A DNA stretch of 64,000 nucleotides. Origin: Micrasema longulum. Taxonomy: Eukaryota > Arthropoda > Insecta > Trichoptera > Brachycentridae. The stretch spans positions 1-64,000 of the forward strand of contig JAGVSM010002697.1 in NCBI GenBank assembly GCA_022494885.1, in the 5' to 3' direction. Below the pieces are notes generated by a model. It searched no databases and had not been told where the DNA came from. It was given only the letters and a program-made list of their open reading frames with translations. Positions 55,130-64,000 of this stretch are shown in pieces (position 1 is the stretch's first letter; each line of letters begins with the position of its first letter). The position numbers were made by a program, and so were the translations under genes.

Positions 55130-56485
55130 TAGCAGTTCACAATGTAGCCTTGGTGCCGACGCTAATGTATGGAGGTGAAGTATGGAATTGGAAAGACGAG
55201 GATGAAAGTAGGCTGACTACTGTGTGGTGTGGCGAATGTGTGGTAAAACTATGTACGATAGGTGCGCAAATGTTGAGATCTGTGTATTATTTAATTCAAT
55301 TGATTTACTTAAATATAACATTTACATTACAAACATACATTCAATACGCACATATTATAAAAAAGAAAAAAATACACGAAAGAGACTCATGTGAAAGTAG
55401 TAGGAGAATCTTGCTCCGTAATACGACTTTGGATGCATGGAACAGATCAACATCCAGAGCGGTGTTGTTCAGCATAGCGGTAGCCCTTCCAACAGGCATA
55501 ACCATCGGCAGGTTGGTCCTGTATATCGGAATATGAAACAATCTATGCTGACGCTGTCTTAGGTAATTATCAGGAACATACAAATCAATGCTCATCATAA
55601 TCTCAAGATTATCGACAATACTGCGCAACAATCGATAAAAATGTACAGTCAAATACACATTCCTTCTAGTCTCTAAACTGTTGTAGCCAAGCATACCGTG
55701 GCGAAACTCAGTCGGGTAAAGCCAATGATAATACCCGCACTCTCTCATGTAGAGATATCTCAGAAACTTCTTTTGGATTTTCTCTATTATAAGAGAGTAC
55801 TTCAGTTCATGTAGCTCCCAAATTATCGAGCCAATCTCGAGTCTATTTCGCATCGAGGAGTTGTAAAGAGTTCTCAGTACGCGGGTATTTTCAAAAACCC
55901 TGGCAGTACGCTGAACGAATTTTAACATCTTGAATGCATTACAACTGATTGTCTCTATGTGTTCATGAAATGTCAGGGTGCTCACAAGTCTAACGCCTAG
56001 ATCCTTAACATAATGTTCGCATCAGATTCTGGTCATTTATTTTCTAGCGAAAAAATAGAATTTTTTGGGCCCTAGTGAAAGACGTCACCGAACACTTGGA
56101 AACATTAAACCTAAGTTTGTTACGCCTTCCCCATTCACATTATGCAGGTCTGAAACGTACATTACGAAGAAAATAAAGAAAGGAGTGCCGTGCTGGTTTG
56201 GACATTAAGAGTGAATGGACAGCGAAATAACTGCTCAAAGAATTTACGATGCAAACGTTGATGGATGTATAAAACGTAAGAAGACCGAGGCAGATACGTC
56301 ACGGCCAAATTCAATCAAAATGCTTGAAGATGGACATGTAAAAAGTTGGAATATTTGTCCTGGGTTCATGGTTAGATGTATCAATGTAAAGGAGACGAGG
56401 TCGGATGCAAACACAAAGTGATATAGCTTTTTATCGTCTTTGCCTTCTGAAATGGAGTAATACTTTATTGTTGTTGTTGTTGGAA
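55130..56485 (+). mobile_element. LINE family V, split by a jockey-like insertion
   Basis: Left part 55130-55290: CAGTTCACAATGTAGCCTTG, LMYGGEVWNWKDEDESRL, then GTTGAGATCTGTGTATTAT. Right part from 56139: ATTATGCAGGTCTGAAACG, AAAGGAGTGCCGTGCTGGTT, a NVDGC block, and a (GTT)n tail at 56469-56481. The left and right parts join in family V order around the direct repeat ATTAT (55286-55290 and 56139-56143), which is the target duplication of the inserted LINE. Confidence 0.8.
55291..56138 (-). mobile_element. LINE family J (jockey-like), inserted in family V
   Basis: Minus strand. Upstream of the frame: NKLRFNVSKCSVTSFTRA and VKDLGVRLVSTLTFHEHIE, the thumb region typical of jockey-type reverse transcriptases. 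The 214-codon frame 55985-55341 continues: AFKMLKFVQRTARVFEN, RTLYNSSMRNRLEIGSIIW, LIIEKIQKKFLRYLYMREC, and SKVVLRSKILLLLSHE at the C-terminus. This is the longest frame of the window and is nearly intact. 5'-truncated at 56138, with a short A/T-rich 3' end. A second remnant is at 62395-62712. Confidence 0.85.
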
Positions 56486-56808
56486 CCACATTCCAAATGA
56501 ATGATGAAGTACTTAAGCAGTACTAGACATAATTAAGGAAGATCGGTACTTGCTTAAAAGTATAACTAATAAACGTGCCAATTAGATCAGTTACATTTTG
56601 CGCCATAATGAGGGCACGAATTATAAAGGAAGACCCCGCTAAGGGTTTCTTAATCAAATTAAATAAGATAAATCTTAACAATAAATCATAATATTATACT
56701 AGGATAGGAATATGTAAAGAAGGGGATGCAAATGTTTGCTAAAGACAATTCCTTAGGATTGAAACCAAAATAAATATTTTAAAAATCTACAGATTACAAA
56801 AGTTCTTA
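56486..56808. other. AT-rich DNA without recognised content
   Basis: No feature supported. Confidence 0.4.
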
Positions 56809-56811
56809 AGA

Positions 56812-56960
56812 TTGAATCGGGTTGTGATCCTGTGAATAGTGTTGCGGACTCATGGATCAGAGCTCCGAGGTTTGAACCTCACTACTTGATTACACCCTAC
56901 TTGATTCCCATTATCTGATCTTGAGTTATTTTCAGCTTAAAAATGTCCGGAAAAAATAAT
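56812..56960 (+). mobile_element. SINE family D, diverged plus copy
   Basis: TTGAATCGGGTTGTGATCCT, then GAGGTTTGAACCTCACTAC (B-box with a substitution), CCTACTTGATTCCCATTATC, and TTGAGTTATTTTCAGC. Confidence 0.7.
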
Positions 56961-57725
56961 ATTTTAATGAAACAAAAATAAACTAAAAATTTACATTATC
57001 CTATGAAGAAAGGCGTCTCTCCTCTCTTCTATTAAATAAAAGAGAAATCTATTAAATAAAAATAAATAATTACGTTTTAAACAAAAACAGTATTGAGAAT
57101 AACAAGAAGAAAAAAAACATTTAATTTAGTACAAGCATAAACCAAAAAACCGAATAGCATTATTATTTCACGAATGCAAATTATTGATGAGTGTTCTTAC
57201 AAATAATTGATTTTATTTTATTTTAGGGAAACGAATAAAATAGTGAAAAATACGAAAAATCGTGGGCATAAAAGCATTAGCTCGAACAAAATTGAATAAC
57301 TTTGGATAAGCATAAAATAATCTTAATGCTTTAATTTAATGTTTTAAAACTACGCAGGTATTTACTTGAATTATCAGCTACATATTTTCATAAATAAATG
57401 AGTATTATTTAGATAACAATAAAGGCACAAATATTATCATGAGTTTATTGATTCTCCGAACCATTTTAGCCCGGACACAGTTTTACTGACGCGTTTTATT
57501 ATTGAATGTTGAGTAAAATATTCGCTAGATGGCAATGCAATCGACTCCGGCATTAAAATAGCTCCTTAAAGGGGTAAAAGGGATTTCACAAAAAAAACAG
57601 ATGAGTAAATTAAAATGAAATATTAGAAAATAAAACAAAAAAAAAATTAAAAATAGTAAATACATATACTGAAATTGGAGTGCCAATGCAGTCCCTTATG
57701 CACCACTATATTGACGATTTATCAT
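56961..57725. other. AT-rich DNA without recognised content
   Basis: Slightly GC-richer at 57465-57560, but no repeat or frame was recognised. Confidence 0.4.
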
Positions 57726-57729
57726 ACAT

Positions 57730-58471
57730 CTTCCGCGCGCGGTAAAAAGGGCTTAACCTGTCCGGGAGTGAGTTTCTGCCGACAAAACTGTATCTGGGGA
57801 GTGAGTTTTTTTTCATGTTTTTTTTTAACTTTTTATAATTTTATATCATTGTCAATGCTATAAGCAACATATTTTCTTGAATAAAAATAATAAATTATAC
57901 CAGTAAATATGATTTATATCAAAATTATCGATGTTTTATTTCATGGGTTGTCAACCATCGGTTTTACAAGCCCAAATAATATTTCTGAAAATAATCGGAC
58001 GTACATGTACGCCCATACTCCATTGATGAAAATTTTGTTTGGACGACCATGTACGGCCATACTCCCGGACAGGTTAAGTCATAAAACGGTCAAAATGACT
58101 TATCTACGTCTTCCTGCATATACAGTTAAGATGCTATTTTTTTGCGCATTTTTTTGGGGAATTTGTCATAAGTTATTGACACTAATCAATCGTTGCATTA
58201 CAGGTCAAAAAATCTTTAGTCATACTTTTTTCTGAAAATTTTTCGGTTTTTTGATCCAAAAGACTTGTCATGTAAAAAATAAAATTAAATGTAAAATTTT
58301 AAAAATACAAAATGACAAGAATAATTTTATAAGTAAAAAAAATACTCAAAACAATTGAATACTTATGATTTGGCAGCTGTTTTTCCGATTTTTAGACCCA
58401 CTCAAAACATTGATTGGCTCTCCTGAAAAATCTACTTATTTGACTTTAGCCCTTTTTCCCGCGCACGGAAG
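57730..58471. mobile_element. Outer miniature element with ~30-bp TIRs, 4-bp duplication
   Basis: The left end CTTCCGCGCGCGG and right-end complement CTTCCGTGCGCGG continue into AAAAAGGGCT on both sides, giving terminal inverted repeats with few differences over about 30 positions. ACAT stands on both flanks (57726-57729 and 58472-58475). Without the nested insertion the element would be about 420 bases. No transposase. The superfamily is not assigned. Confidence 0.7.
57757..58073. mobile_element. piggyBac-like miniature element, nested
   Basis: A perfect 13-bp inverted repeat, CCTGTCCGGGAGT at 57757-57769 and its complement at 58061-58073, is flanked by TTAA on both sides (57753-57756, 58074-58077). 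Duplicated TTAA is the hallmark of piggyBac-type insertion. The 317-base body holds sub-repeats (GTACATGTACG..., GGCGTACATG) but no transposase. It sits inside the left terminal repeat of the outer element, at its TTAA, so it is the younger of the two. Confidence 0.75.
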
Positions 58472-58477
58472 ACATAT

Positions 58478-58575
58478 TTACTACACTTGATTCCCATTTT
58501 CTAACGATGAGTTATTTACAACTCGTTGAACATGGCCCCAAAAATTTTAATGGTTACGCAAATCACAATTTTTTT
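58478..58575 (+). mobile_element. SINE family D, 3' part only
   Basis: CTTGATTCCCATTTTCTAAC, GAGTTATTTACAACTCGTTG and a T/A-rich end. The tRNA head is lost; the copy is cut at the outer miniature element, which may have inserted into it. Confidence 0.65.
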
Positions 58576-58589
58576 AAACATTTATCTTA

Positions 58590-58985
58590 AAACTAAGGGA
58601 ACTATGCATTCCAGATGAACTAGCTGACAGGCGTCTCACGCTTAGATGAGCTACGTCTACGGCTAGAGGAAAAGATATTATACATCTACGCAAACAGCGC
58701 ACTAAATTTAGTGAACGCGCATTTGCGGTCGCAAGCCCTATGGTATGGAATGCTCTCCCAGCAGAGGTGCGAGGCTGTGAAAGTGAAGTGATGTTTCGGA
58801 AAAAACTTAAAACCCACTTGTTCTCTAAATCATTTGAATAAATCCGTAGCATGTGACAATAAAATAAATTATTTTAATTGAATTACAAATTTAAAATAAT
58901 CACTATGTAAAGCGCCCTTGAGGTATTTTATTACGAAAATGGCGCTGTATAAGTTATCCATAATAATAATAATAATAATAATTTT
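58590..58985 (+). mobile_element. L2/CR1-like LINE 3' end with GCGC hairpin tail
   Basis: Plus-strand frame ending at 58842: KDIIHLRKQRTKFSERAFAV, ASPMVWNALPAEVRGCESEV, then RKKLKTHLFSKSFE and a stop. 'F.VA.P..WN.LP' followed by 'FK..LKTHLF' is the standard C-terminus of CR1/L2 LINEs. After the stop, AAGCGCC and GGCGCT (58912-58940) can pair, followed by (ATA)n at 58961-58982, as in L2-group 3' tails. The long minus-strand frame here is a shadow. Confidence 0.8.
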
Positions 58986-59495
58986 TGAAATCTTGAAAAT
59001 ATTTATTATTTGTCAAATTCATTAATATTTAACCTACTTTGGCATATAAAAAATACGCTGTAGCTACTTTTCCATATTCGTAGTCGTTTGTTTGTCAGCC
59101 GTTAATTAACATAGTGAATATGAAAAGAGACGAGCTCTAAGAAAATTCTAGAATGAAAAAAAAATCCTTTGTTATGAATAAGGAATGACCTCTTAAGTCT
59201 TCGCGCCCCCGGTCATAAAAATCTCGGTAAAAAACGTTCACTCTCGCCTTCCTTCTCAATTCATAAATCTCTCATCGTACAAAGCCCCCTCTAAATGCAT
59301 TCCCCTTCTCTCTTAGCGTCACCTTTATTTAATTCTTAACGCGTAGGATGACACGAATGACACGACACACACGTGCTTATGTTCAAAAACACGCTCGTGC
59401 ATTTTTTTTTGTTTTTTCGCGCTTTTTCTTAATATTTGTTTAGTTCTAATTTTTAGATATAATCAAATAATTTTTCCACATACAGACATTTTCAA
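58986..59495. other. No supported gene; GC-richer patch at 59205-59395
   Basis: A C/T-rich patch (CTCTCGCCTTCCTTCTC, CCCCTTCTCTCTTAGCGTCA) has limited similarity to 31370-31430 (TAGCGTCACATTTATTC). Possibly a small repeat. Confidence 0.35.
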
Positions 59496-59499
59496 TGTA

Positions 59500-59730
59500 A
59501 TGTTTTACTTTTTTATTCATTTGTATATTTTATTTCATTTCATTTTTTATTATTTTATTACGTAATTCAATAATGATAGGAACATAAGAAAACAACTTCC
59601 AATTTGTAAATATTCATCGGTACAATTCCACATGCAAACATATTTAATTACACAGAAAAAAACAGAATTATATTGAACATTTTAAAAGTACGAGAAAATA
59701 TGAATTGGATACAGAAAAACTAGTGTTTTT
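59500..59730 (-). mobile_element. LINE 3' end, relative of the 51453 insertion
   Basis: ATTTCATTTCATTTTTTATT tail, then ACGTAATTCAATAATGATAG, and TCGGTACAATTCCACATGCA, matching 51540-51625 in the same order. Non-coding here. Confidence 0.65.
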
Positions 59731-59984
59731 TATACAAAAAAATGCCTGAATTGTTTTAACCCTTTTGCGAAAATCCCCTTATTATGAAACAAATAATTTA
59801 TTAGTCTGCTAAACAAAATTTGAAATAATTCAATAAACAATGTTTTGGTTAAAAAAACAAAATGAACGCTGTAGATAAGCCCGCTATTAATCTTAACACA
59901 AATAATATTTATGTACTAACGTAAACTGATTATTCATTTTTATTATACTCAAGACACGTTCTAATAACATGTGTCAAAATCATT

Positions 59985-60445
59985 AAAATGTTTTTCCCAA
60001 CGTTGGCTGATGCAGCAAACTTCCGTCATCATCACCAAAGTACTTTCGAAACGACCCAAATTTTTGTCGGACACGGAGCTTTGATAAATTATTTATAAAG
60101 GTTTAAATTAAGGAATGATGACTATTGTCCATGCGATGATATTTCTTCACAGAGTATCGAACATCTGTTATTTCAGTGCACATTTTTCAGTTTGCAACGC
60201 CATAATCTTGAAGCAGAATGCAGGAAAGATGGAATATCCTTAACATATATCCACACTGTTGTTAAAAGTAGTTATCACGCGCCATTGTTCTTGAACTTTG
60301 CAACAATGGTGATTGGACTCATAAAGGTAATAAATCGAAATCAGTGATCGAACATCCCATTTCCAAGACAAACAAAAACGATTTTTTCCGAGTACCTTAG
60401 CAATGTACATGACATGTAAGGCCACTAAATACAGGGGTCTAAATG
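59985..60445 (+). mobile_element. RNase H-type LINE end, copy 2
   Basis: Plus-strand reading FFPTLADAANFRHHHQSTFE, IFVGHGALINYL, CPCDDISSQSIEHLLFQC, LEAECRKDGISLTYIHTVV and SSYHAPLFLNFATMVIGLIK, with stops at about 60099 and 60344. Same protein as 34862-34410 on the minus strand, so both come from one R1/I/LOA-like family. Unlike copy 1, its Cys cluster keeps the last Cys (FQC). Confidence 0.8.
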
Positions 60446-60499
60446 TATATAAAAAAAAATTAATAATAACATGTGTCCAATCAGGAAGCTGTTTTATTT

Positions 60500-60620
60500 T
60501 AATTTTCTGCAACTACTTGACGACGGTATGATTTGCATGTTATTGTTATTCGTCTCTTGACGAAGGAAGACATACATAAGTTGGTAAGTGATATTGTACA
60601 AATATTTATTTAACGAACTT
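60500..60620 (+). mobile_element. Penelope-like element 3' remnant (copy C), diverged
   Basis: TTTGCATGTTATTGTTATTC, GTCTCTTGACGAAGGAAGAC, AAGTTGGTAAGTGATATTG. It follows the same order as copy B (38545-38640), but the stem II and GAAAC parts are lost. Confidence 0.35.
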
Positions 60621-60660
60621 GTAAAAATGTGCACTATTAATTTAACTATATTATCATGTT

Positions 60661-61165
60661 TTGGTAAAAGGAAAAATACAACCATCATTACAATACGGCT
60701 TGCCCACCACATACCGCATACCGCACCTGAGGACTTTAGTCACCTTGGCGCAGCCCGCATACAAGAAAAAATTGACCGTTGCCGAACGAAAAAAGATGCT
60801 TAAAGAAGCTCTCTTTAATCCGGTAGTCTTGGCATATTTGTAAAGAAGGTAATCCAGAAGTACACCGTGCACTTCATTTGATCGAGGTAAAGAGGATAGT
60901 GAATTCTTCACTGACCGGGAATAGATTGATTGGACATGATCAATTCGCCGAAATTATTACAAAACTTTTTAAAAGGCTTGACATTATTTTAGAATTGACC
61001 AACCACCATATTTCTATATCCGACAAGACCTTTAAAATGTCCACGAATAGTAGCGAGAAGCTCAATTCGATATTCATAGTGAAGAGGAAAGGGACAAGAC
61101 CACAGGATGTATTTTGAAAATTGATTAGAGTATCCGCAGCAGCACGGAGGTGAATTAACAATAAT
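60661..61165 (+). pseudogene. Decayed coding region, unknown family
   Basis: Frame one, 60661-60843: TTYRIPHLRTLVTLAQPAYK, then KKLTVAERKKMLKEALFNPV. After a frameshift near 60840, frame two: CKEGNPEVHRALHLIEVKRI, GNRLIGHDQFAEIITKLFKR, then ISDKTFKMSTNSSEKLNSIF and RKGTRPQDVF to the stop at 61117. The amino-acid composition is balanced and much less AT-driven than random frames here, which suggests a real former protein of 150 residues or more. It is probably transposon-borne or a retropseudogene; I cannot name it. Confidence 0.4.
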
Positions 61166-61975
61166 AAAAACAGATTTTTTAAAATTGAATTTACCTAATG
61201 GTAGTTAGGTAATCCTAAAAAACTGGGTAGTACTGTGATCAGGCCTAACGCAAGGAGATTTTAAGCGCTGACAGATTGAGGGCACACAAATAAATATGGT
61301 ACATTCTGTTATATCTAACTATTCTTACGATGCAAATATACACAGGTAAACAAAAAACAGTCACTGTTTTAAAAAATATTAAAAAAACCAAAAGTAAATT
61401 TTATGGTTCAAATAAAATGAAAAGAGCGGGAAAGTTTGTTCAAGATAAAAGCACGACAGAATGAATATGAATAATTATATTGACAAAAATACCTTTTAGT
61501 GTTAAATTGTTCCACGAAAATATTCAGCACATTATGAAAAATTCTGCGAAAATTTTATTTTGGGCTCATTCAGGATTGTATGTAAACATTTTGAGACAAA
61601 TGGGATTTGTCCTTTTTAAAAACAAGTAAGTCAGTTTTAGTGAATCGATGAGGATTTTCATTTCAAAATTTGTGTTTTTGTGAAATTGCACTGAACTACA
61701 ACGTTTGTTTCTGCAACAGAGGTTCTGGGTTCAACTCCTGATGAGATTGTGATAATAACGTTCAATTGTGTACCTATTTACCTTTATAAAGCATTTTGTC
61801 TTATATACATATATACCTATTATCTTATATCTGTAAGCATAATGTAATTCGATGCTTAAAAAAACTGTTTTTTCGATACATATTTTTATTAGACCTTGTA
61901 CCATGAAACGCTTGAATTTTAAATTTGTGTCTGTCGTTTAAAAGCCCTCTGGGGTGATATTTCAAACGCTCTCGC
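61166..61975. other. AT-rich; possible SINE trace at 61715-61800
   Basis: GAGGTTCTGGGTTCAACTCC resembles a B-box, but no A-box or family body was found. Confidence 0.35.
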
Positions 61976-61978
61976 GGC

Positions 61979-62043
61979 TGTAGAAAACACTTTTATCTCG
62001 CGTGTTTTGTATGTAAATACTTTTGGTAAAAGTGTTTTCTACA
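61979..62043. repeat. Perfect 17-bp inverted repeat
   Basis: TGTAGAAAACACTTTTA at 61979-61995 and its exact complement at 62027-62043, separated by 31 bases. An RNA of it would fold into a 17-bp hairpin. The AT-rich context makes some palindromes likely, but this one has mixed bases. Confidence 0.8.
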
Positions 62044-62394
62044 AGTGTTGTTCAGAATAGCACCGCTGGCCGTATATATAACATAAAAAATAAACACTTA
62101 CTGTATTTTAAGAATGTTTAAAAAAAAAATTATAAATAATAAGAAAAAAAAATTGTAAAACAATATTCATATATAAATAGGTAGACTGGATATTTAACCA
62201 GTGTGTGAATTTACTTTAATTGGTAAATGACATGTCATAAGAATTTTTTTTGCATTATTTTTTATTTTTATTTTATTTTACTAATTTTCGTGCTACATAA
62301 ATATTAAATGGCCCCGAATAACATTACAAATAAAATAAAATATTTAAACTGTTAAATTGAGACAACATTTCAGGCCTTTAACCTTTGACCAATG
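62044..62394. other. AT-rich; family E trace at 62195-62240
   Basis: AACCAGTGTGTGAATTTACT and AATGACATGTCATAAG resemble the family E core. Nothing else is supported. Confidence 0.4.
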
Positions 62395-62712
62395 GGTCAA
62401 TTTCATGAAAGCATAATATTCTCTAACAGCAAAAGTATTTTACTCATAAACAAAGTTTTACTAGTGCGGTAGATGTTGATCTTCAAAGCGATCACGTTCA
62501 GCTGACTAAATGTTCTTTTCAGTTCTTGAAACCGAGAGGTAAAACAGTAGATGCTGACGCAGTTGGAGATCACGTCCATTAGAAACATAAATATAAATAT
62601 CGGAACTCTCGAAAATGATCGAGTTCTCGACATAACCCGACTGTTGGTCCCCAGCATGCCCAGGAGGAACGCAGTTAGATAGAGCCTCAGCCAGTCATAA
62701 CCTTAAGGGTAG
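62395..62712 (-). mobile_element. LINE family J, second remnant
   Basis: Minus strand: DWLRLYLTAFLLGMLG, then TFSQLNVIALKINIYRTSKT and LFMSKILLLLENIML at the C-terminus, parallel to the 'GMLGYNSL...RSKILLLL' end of 55985-55341. A smaller, more decayed copy. Confidence 0.6.
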
Positions 62713-63000
62713 TTAAGAAAGTGACTCATATTATACTGATTTATTCTAACTCTCAAAAATTGCGGTCAGTGCTTAATAGGCTTCCGACGTCACCGCGACC
62801 TGTGAAGATCTATTGTGACGGGTCCCTGCGAAAAGTTCTCGCCATCCAAGCCCAGGTCTTTAAAGAACCTGGCTATTGTGTGGAAGGCGAGATTTCTCAC
62901 TTTGCTAAACCTGCCCCTTTTAAACCCAGATCCGTTAAGTATCGGGCAATTAGATAGGGGGCGAGCTTTTTAACATCCTCTGGTTAATTTAGCGCCCCCC
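62713..63000 (+). other. GC-richer unresolved coding-like patch
   Basis: The frame 62721-62957 reads SVLNRLPTSPRPVKIYCDGS, then VFKEPGYCVEGEISHFAKPA. Composition is less AT-driven than the surroundings. Not recognised; could be part of another transposon. Confidence 0.25.
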
Positions 63001-63455
63001 TCCCGAGTATGCAGTTTCTTTTGTGATTCACAAATACTGTGTATGCGTGTTTCATAATCTGCACTGCAGAACTTGCATCTAGCAATTTCAAAAAGGTTTA
63101 TTCAAGCAAGGTGTTTTTTCAATATATTCCTTGTCAGAGTTTAAGTAATATCAATCACTTGATCCCGGTTCAGATTCATCAGAACGATAGCAAACCTTTG
63201 CAACTATTCATTCAGTAGTTCCTTCGGATTGTGCTGACCAGGCGGTTTTTGACAGAACATTATACTCTGCTTCCAGGATTACGACCTTGAGGTTTGACGA
63301 GGACGTTTGGCAACCCATAACCTTTTAGGGTTAAAAATAACCGTAATGGGTTTGGAAAATTATAAAAAAATAATTTAGCCAAAAATTTTCGTAAAATTTT
63401 TCAGCAAATAATTTATTTTGTCATCACATGCTACGGATTTCACGTGGGTGGGTTT
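63001..63455. other. No recognised content
   Basis: No exon or repeat supported. Confidence 0.4.
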
Positions 63456-63459
63456 TACG

Positions 63460-63850
63460 TTTTTTCCGAAGCCCTGTAAATGTCTAGACTTCTATTATCA
63501 TTTTTCCAAAACGATCTTAATTTTTTTGTTGATATATATAGTTGTGCTAAACGAAAAAAATAAAATAAAGCGTACCTAAAATAATCGGTTACAAAAACAA
63601 AATAAATGTTTTATTCATATCGTATATAGATATTCTATTTTATTTCCATATTCCCATTCCAAAAAACTTTTTTGCTCCTGTTTAAACCTTTATTATACTT
63701 AATAAGCTCCTTAAGGGGGTTGAATCGGGTGCTTGTCTGTAGAAATTTAAATGTTAAAAATATGATATAAAACGCGTATATTTTCAGGTGTTTCTATGAA
63801 AGTACAGTAATTGGTAGAATCTAGCCATCATCATTCATCATCATTTATCA
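63460..63850 (+). repeat. Repeat family E, diverged unit
   Basis: GAAGCCCTGTAAATGTCTAG, then ACTTCTATTATC, the downstream block GCTCCTTAAGGGGGTTGAAT, TGCTTGTCTGTAGAAATTT and TTTTCAGGTGTTTCTATG. A foreign AT-rich segment lies between the two blocks. Confidence 0.65.
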
Positions 63851-63867
63851 TCATTTTTAGATTTTTT

Positions 63868-64000
63868 CGTCACAAAAATCGACATGTGGAAGAACTAAAG
63901 AAATATTAAAGTTCAATCCTTGGAAAACTTGTGAATGTGCCGTGTAAAGTGATCACTTAAAACAAGTGCCGCGTCTGTGTTTATACCATGTAATATGTCA
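63868..64000 (+). repeat. Repeat family E, next unit, cut by window end
   Basis: CGACATGTGGAAGAACTAAA, TTCAATCCTTGGAAAAC, GTGAATGTGCCGTGTAAAGT, GATCACTTAAAACAAGTGCC. It starts a new unit after 63460-63850, so the two look like another tandem pair, running out of the window. Confidence 0.65.

Noticed and set aside
54820..55132. Plus-strand frames of 80 and 100 codons
   Set aside because: They are antisense shadows of the GC-rich minus-strand exon, which has proper splice sites on its own strand.
55341..55985. Intact host gene (214 codons)
   Set aside because: Motifs are those of a jockey-like reverse transcriptase end; the reading continues upstream of the Met and the block is a target-duplicated insertion.
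58574..58852. Minus-strand 92-codon frame
   Set aside because: Shadow of the LINE C-terminus read on the plus strand, which shows clear RT-end motifs.

Overview
The window looks like non-coding DNA from an animal, most probably an insect. It is very AT-rich and has no dense run of open frames, Shine-Dalgarno sites or operons. Translated similarity is almost entirely to the 3' ends of non-LTR retrotransposons, to a dead mariner, a Penelope-like retroelement, tRNA-derived SINEs and small palindromic elements. The order within insects cannot be fixed from this sequence. All family names are recognition from motifs; no database search was run.

Host gene content is minimal. The best candidate is one exon on the minus strand at 54819-55058. 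It is GC-rich, 240 bases long, flanked by a good polypyrimidine-AG acceptor and a GTAAG donor, and encodes an acidic, Ser-rich segment. The rest could be intron or intergenic DNA. A CpG-rich block at 370-1125 could be a promoter or a 5' non-coding exon of another transcript.

Layout. 1-12 kb: CpG-rich block, LINE remnant (2.5-3.0 kb), SINEs of families A, B and D, a GATCCCGC palindrome cluster and an LTR-like repeat (8.8-9.0 kb). 12-22 kb: mostly plain AT-rich DNA, LINE K copy 1 (15.6-16.3 kb), a Rex1/CR1-like LINE (17.2-18.0 kb), a long-armed foldback element (20.25-20.45 kb) and family V fragments. 22-31 kb: LINE K copy 2 split by a SINE D, SINE B with target-site duplication, SINE C. 31.6-32.9 kb: inactivated mariner. 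33-39 kb: two LINEs, one with a RNase H remnant, LINE 3' ends, and 3'-UTR repeats. 40-47 kb: LINE K copy 3, Penelope-like element with GIY-YIG endonuclease, family V and W LINEs, and a dense cluster of an unclassified repeat (family E) in tandem and head-to-head arrangement. 48-56 kb: more family V copies, two of them split by younger insertions, plus the candidate exon. 56-64 kb: piggyBac-like miniature element nested inside another miniature element, an L2/CR1-like LINE tail with a GCGC hairpin, a second RNase H-type LINE end, a perfect 17-bp inverted repeat, and family E again at the window end.

The mobile elements do not form one functional system. Autonomous families (LINE K, V, W, J, RNase H-type, PLE) are present only as 3' fragments with stops and frameshifts. 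SINEs and miniature elements would have depended on such machinery elsewhere in the genome. Nested insertions give a relative chronology in several places. I did not find a convincing new gene system; the items most worth a second look are the exon, the hammerhead-like motifs in Penelope-like remnants, family E, and the palindromic elements.
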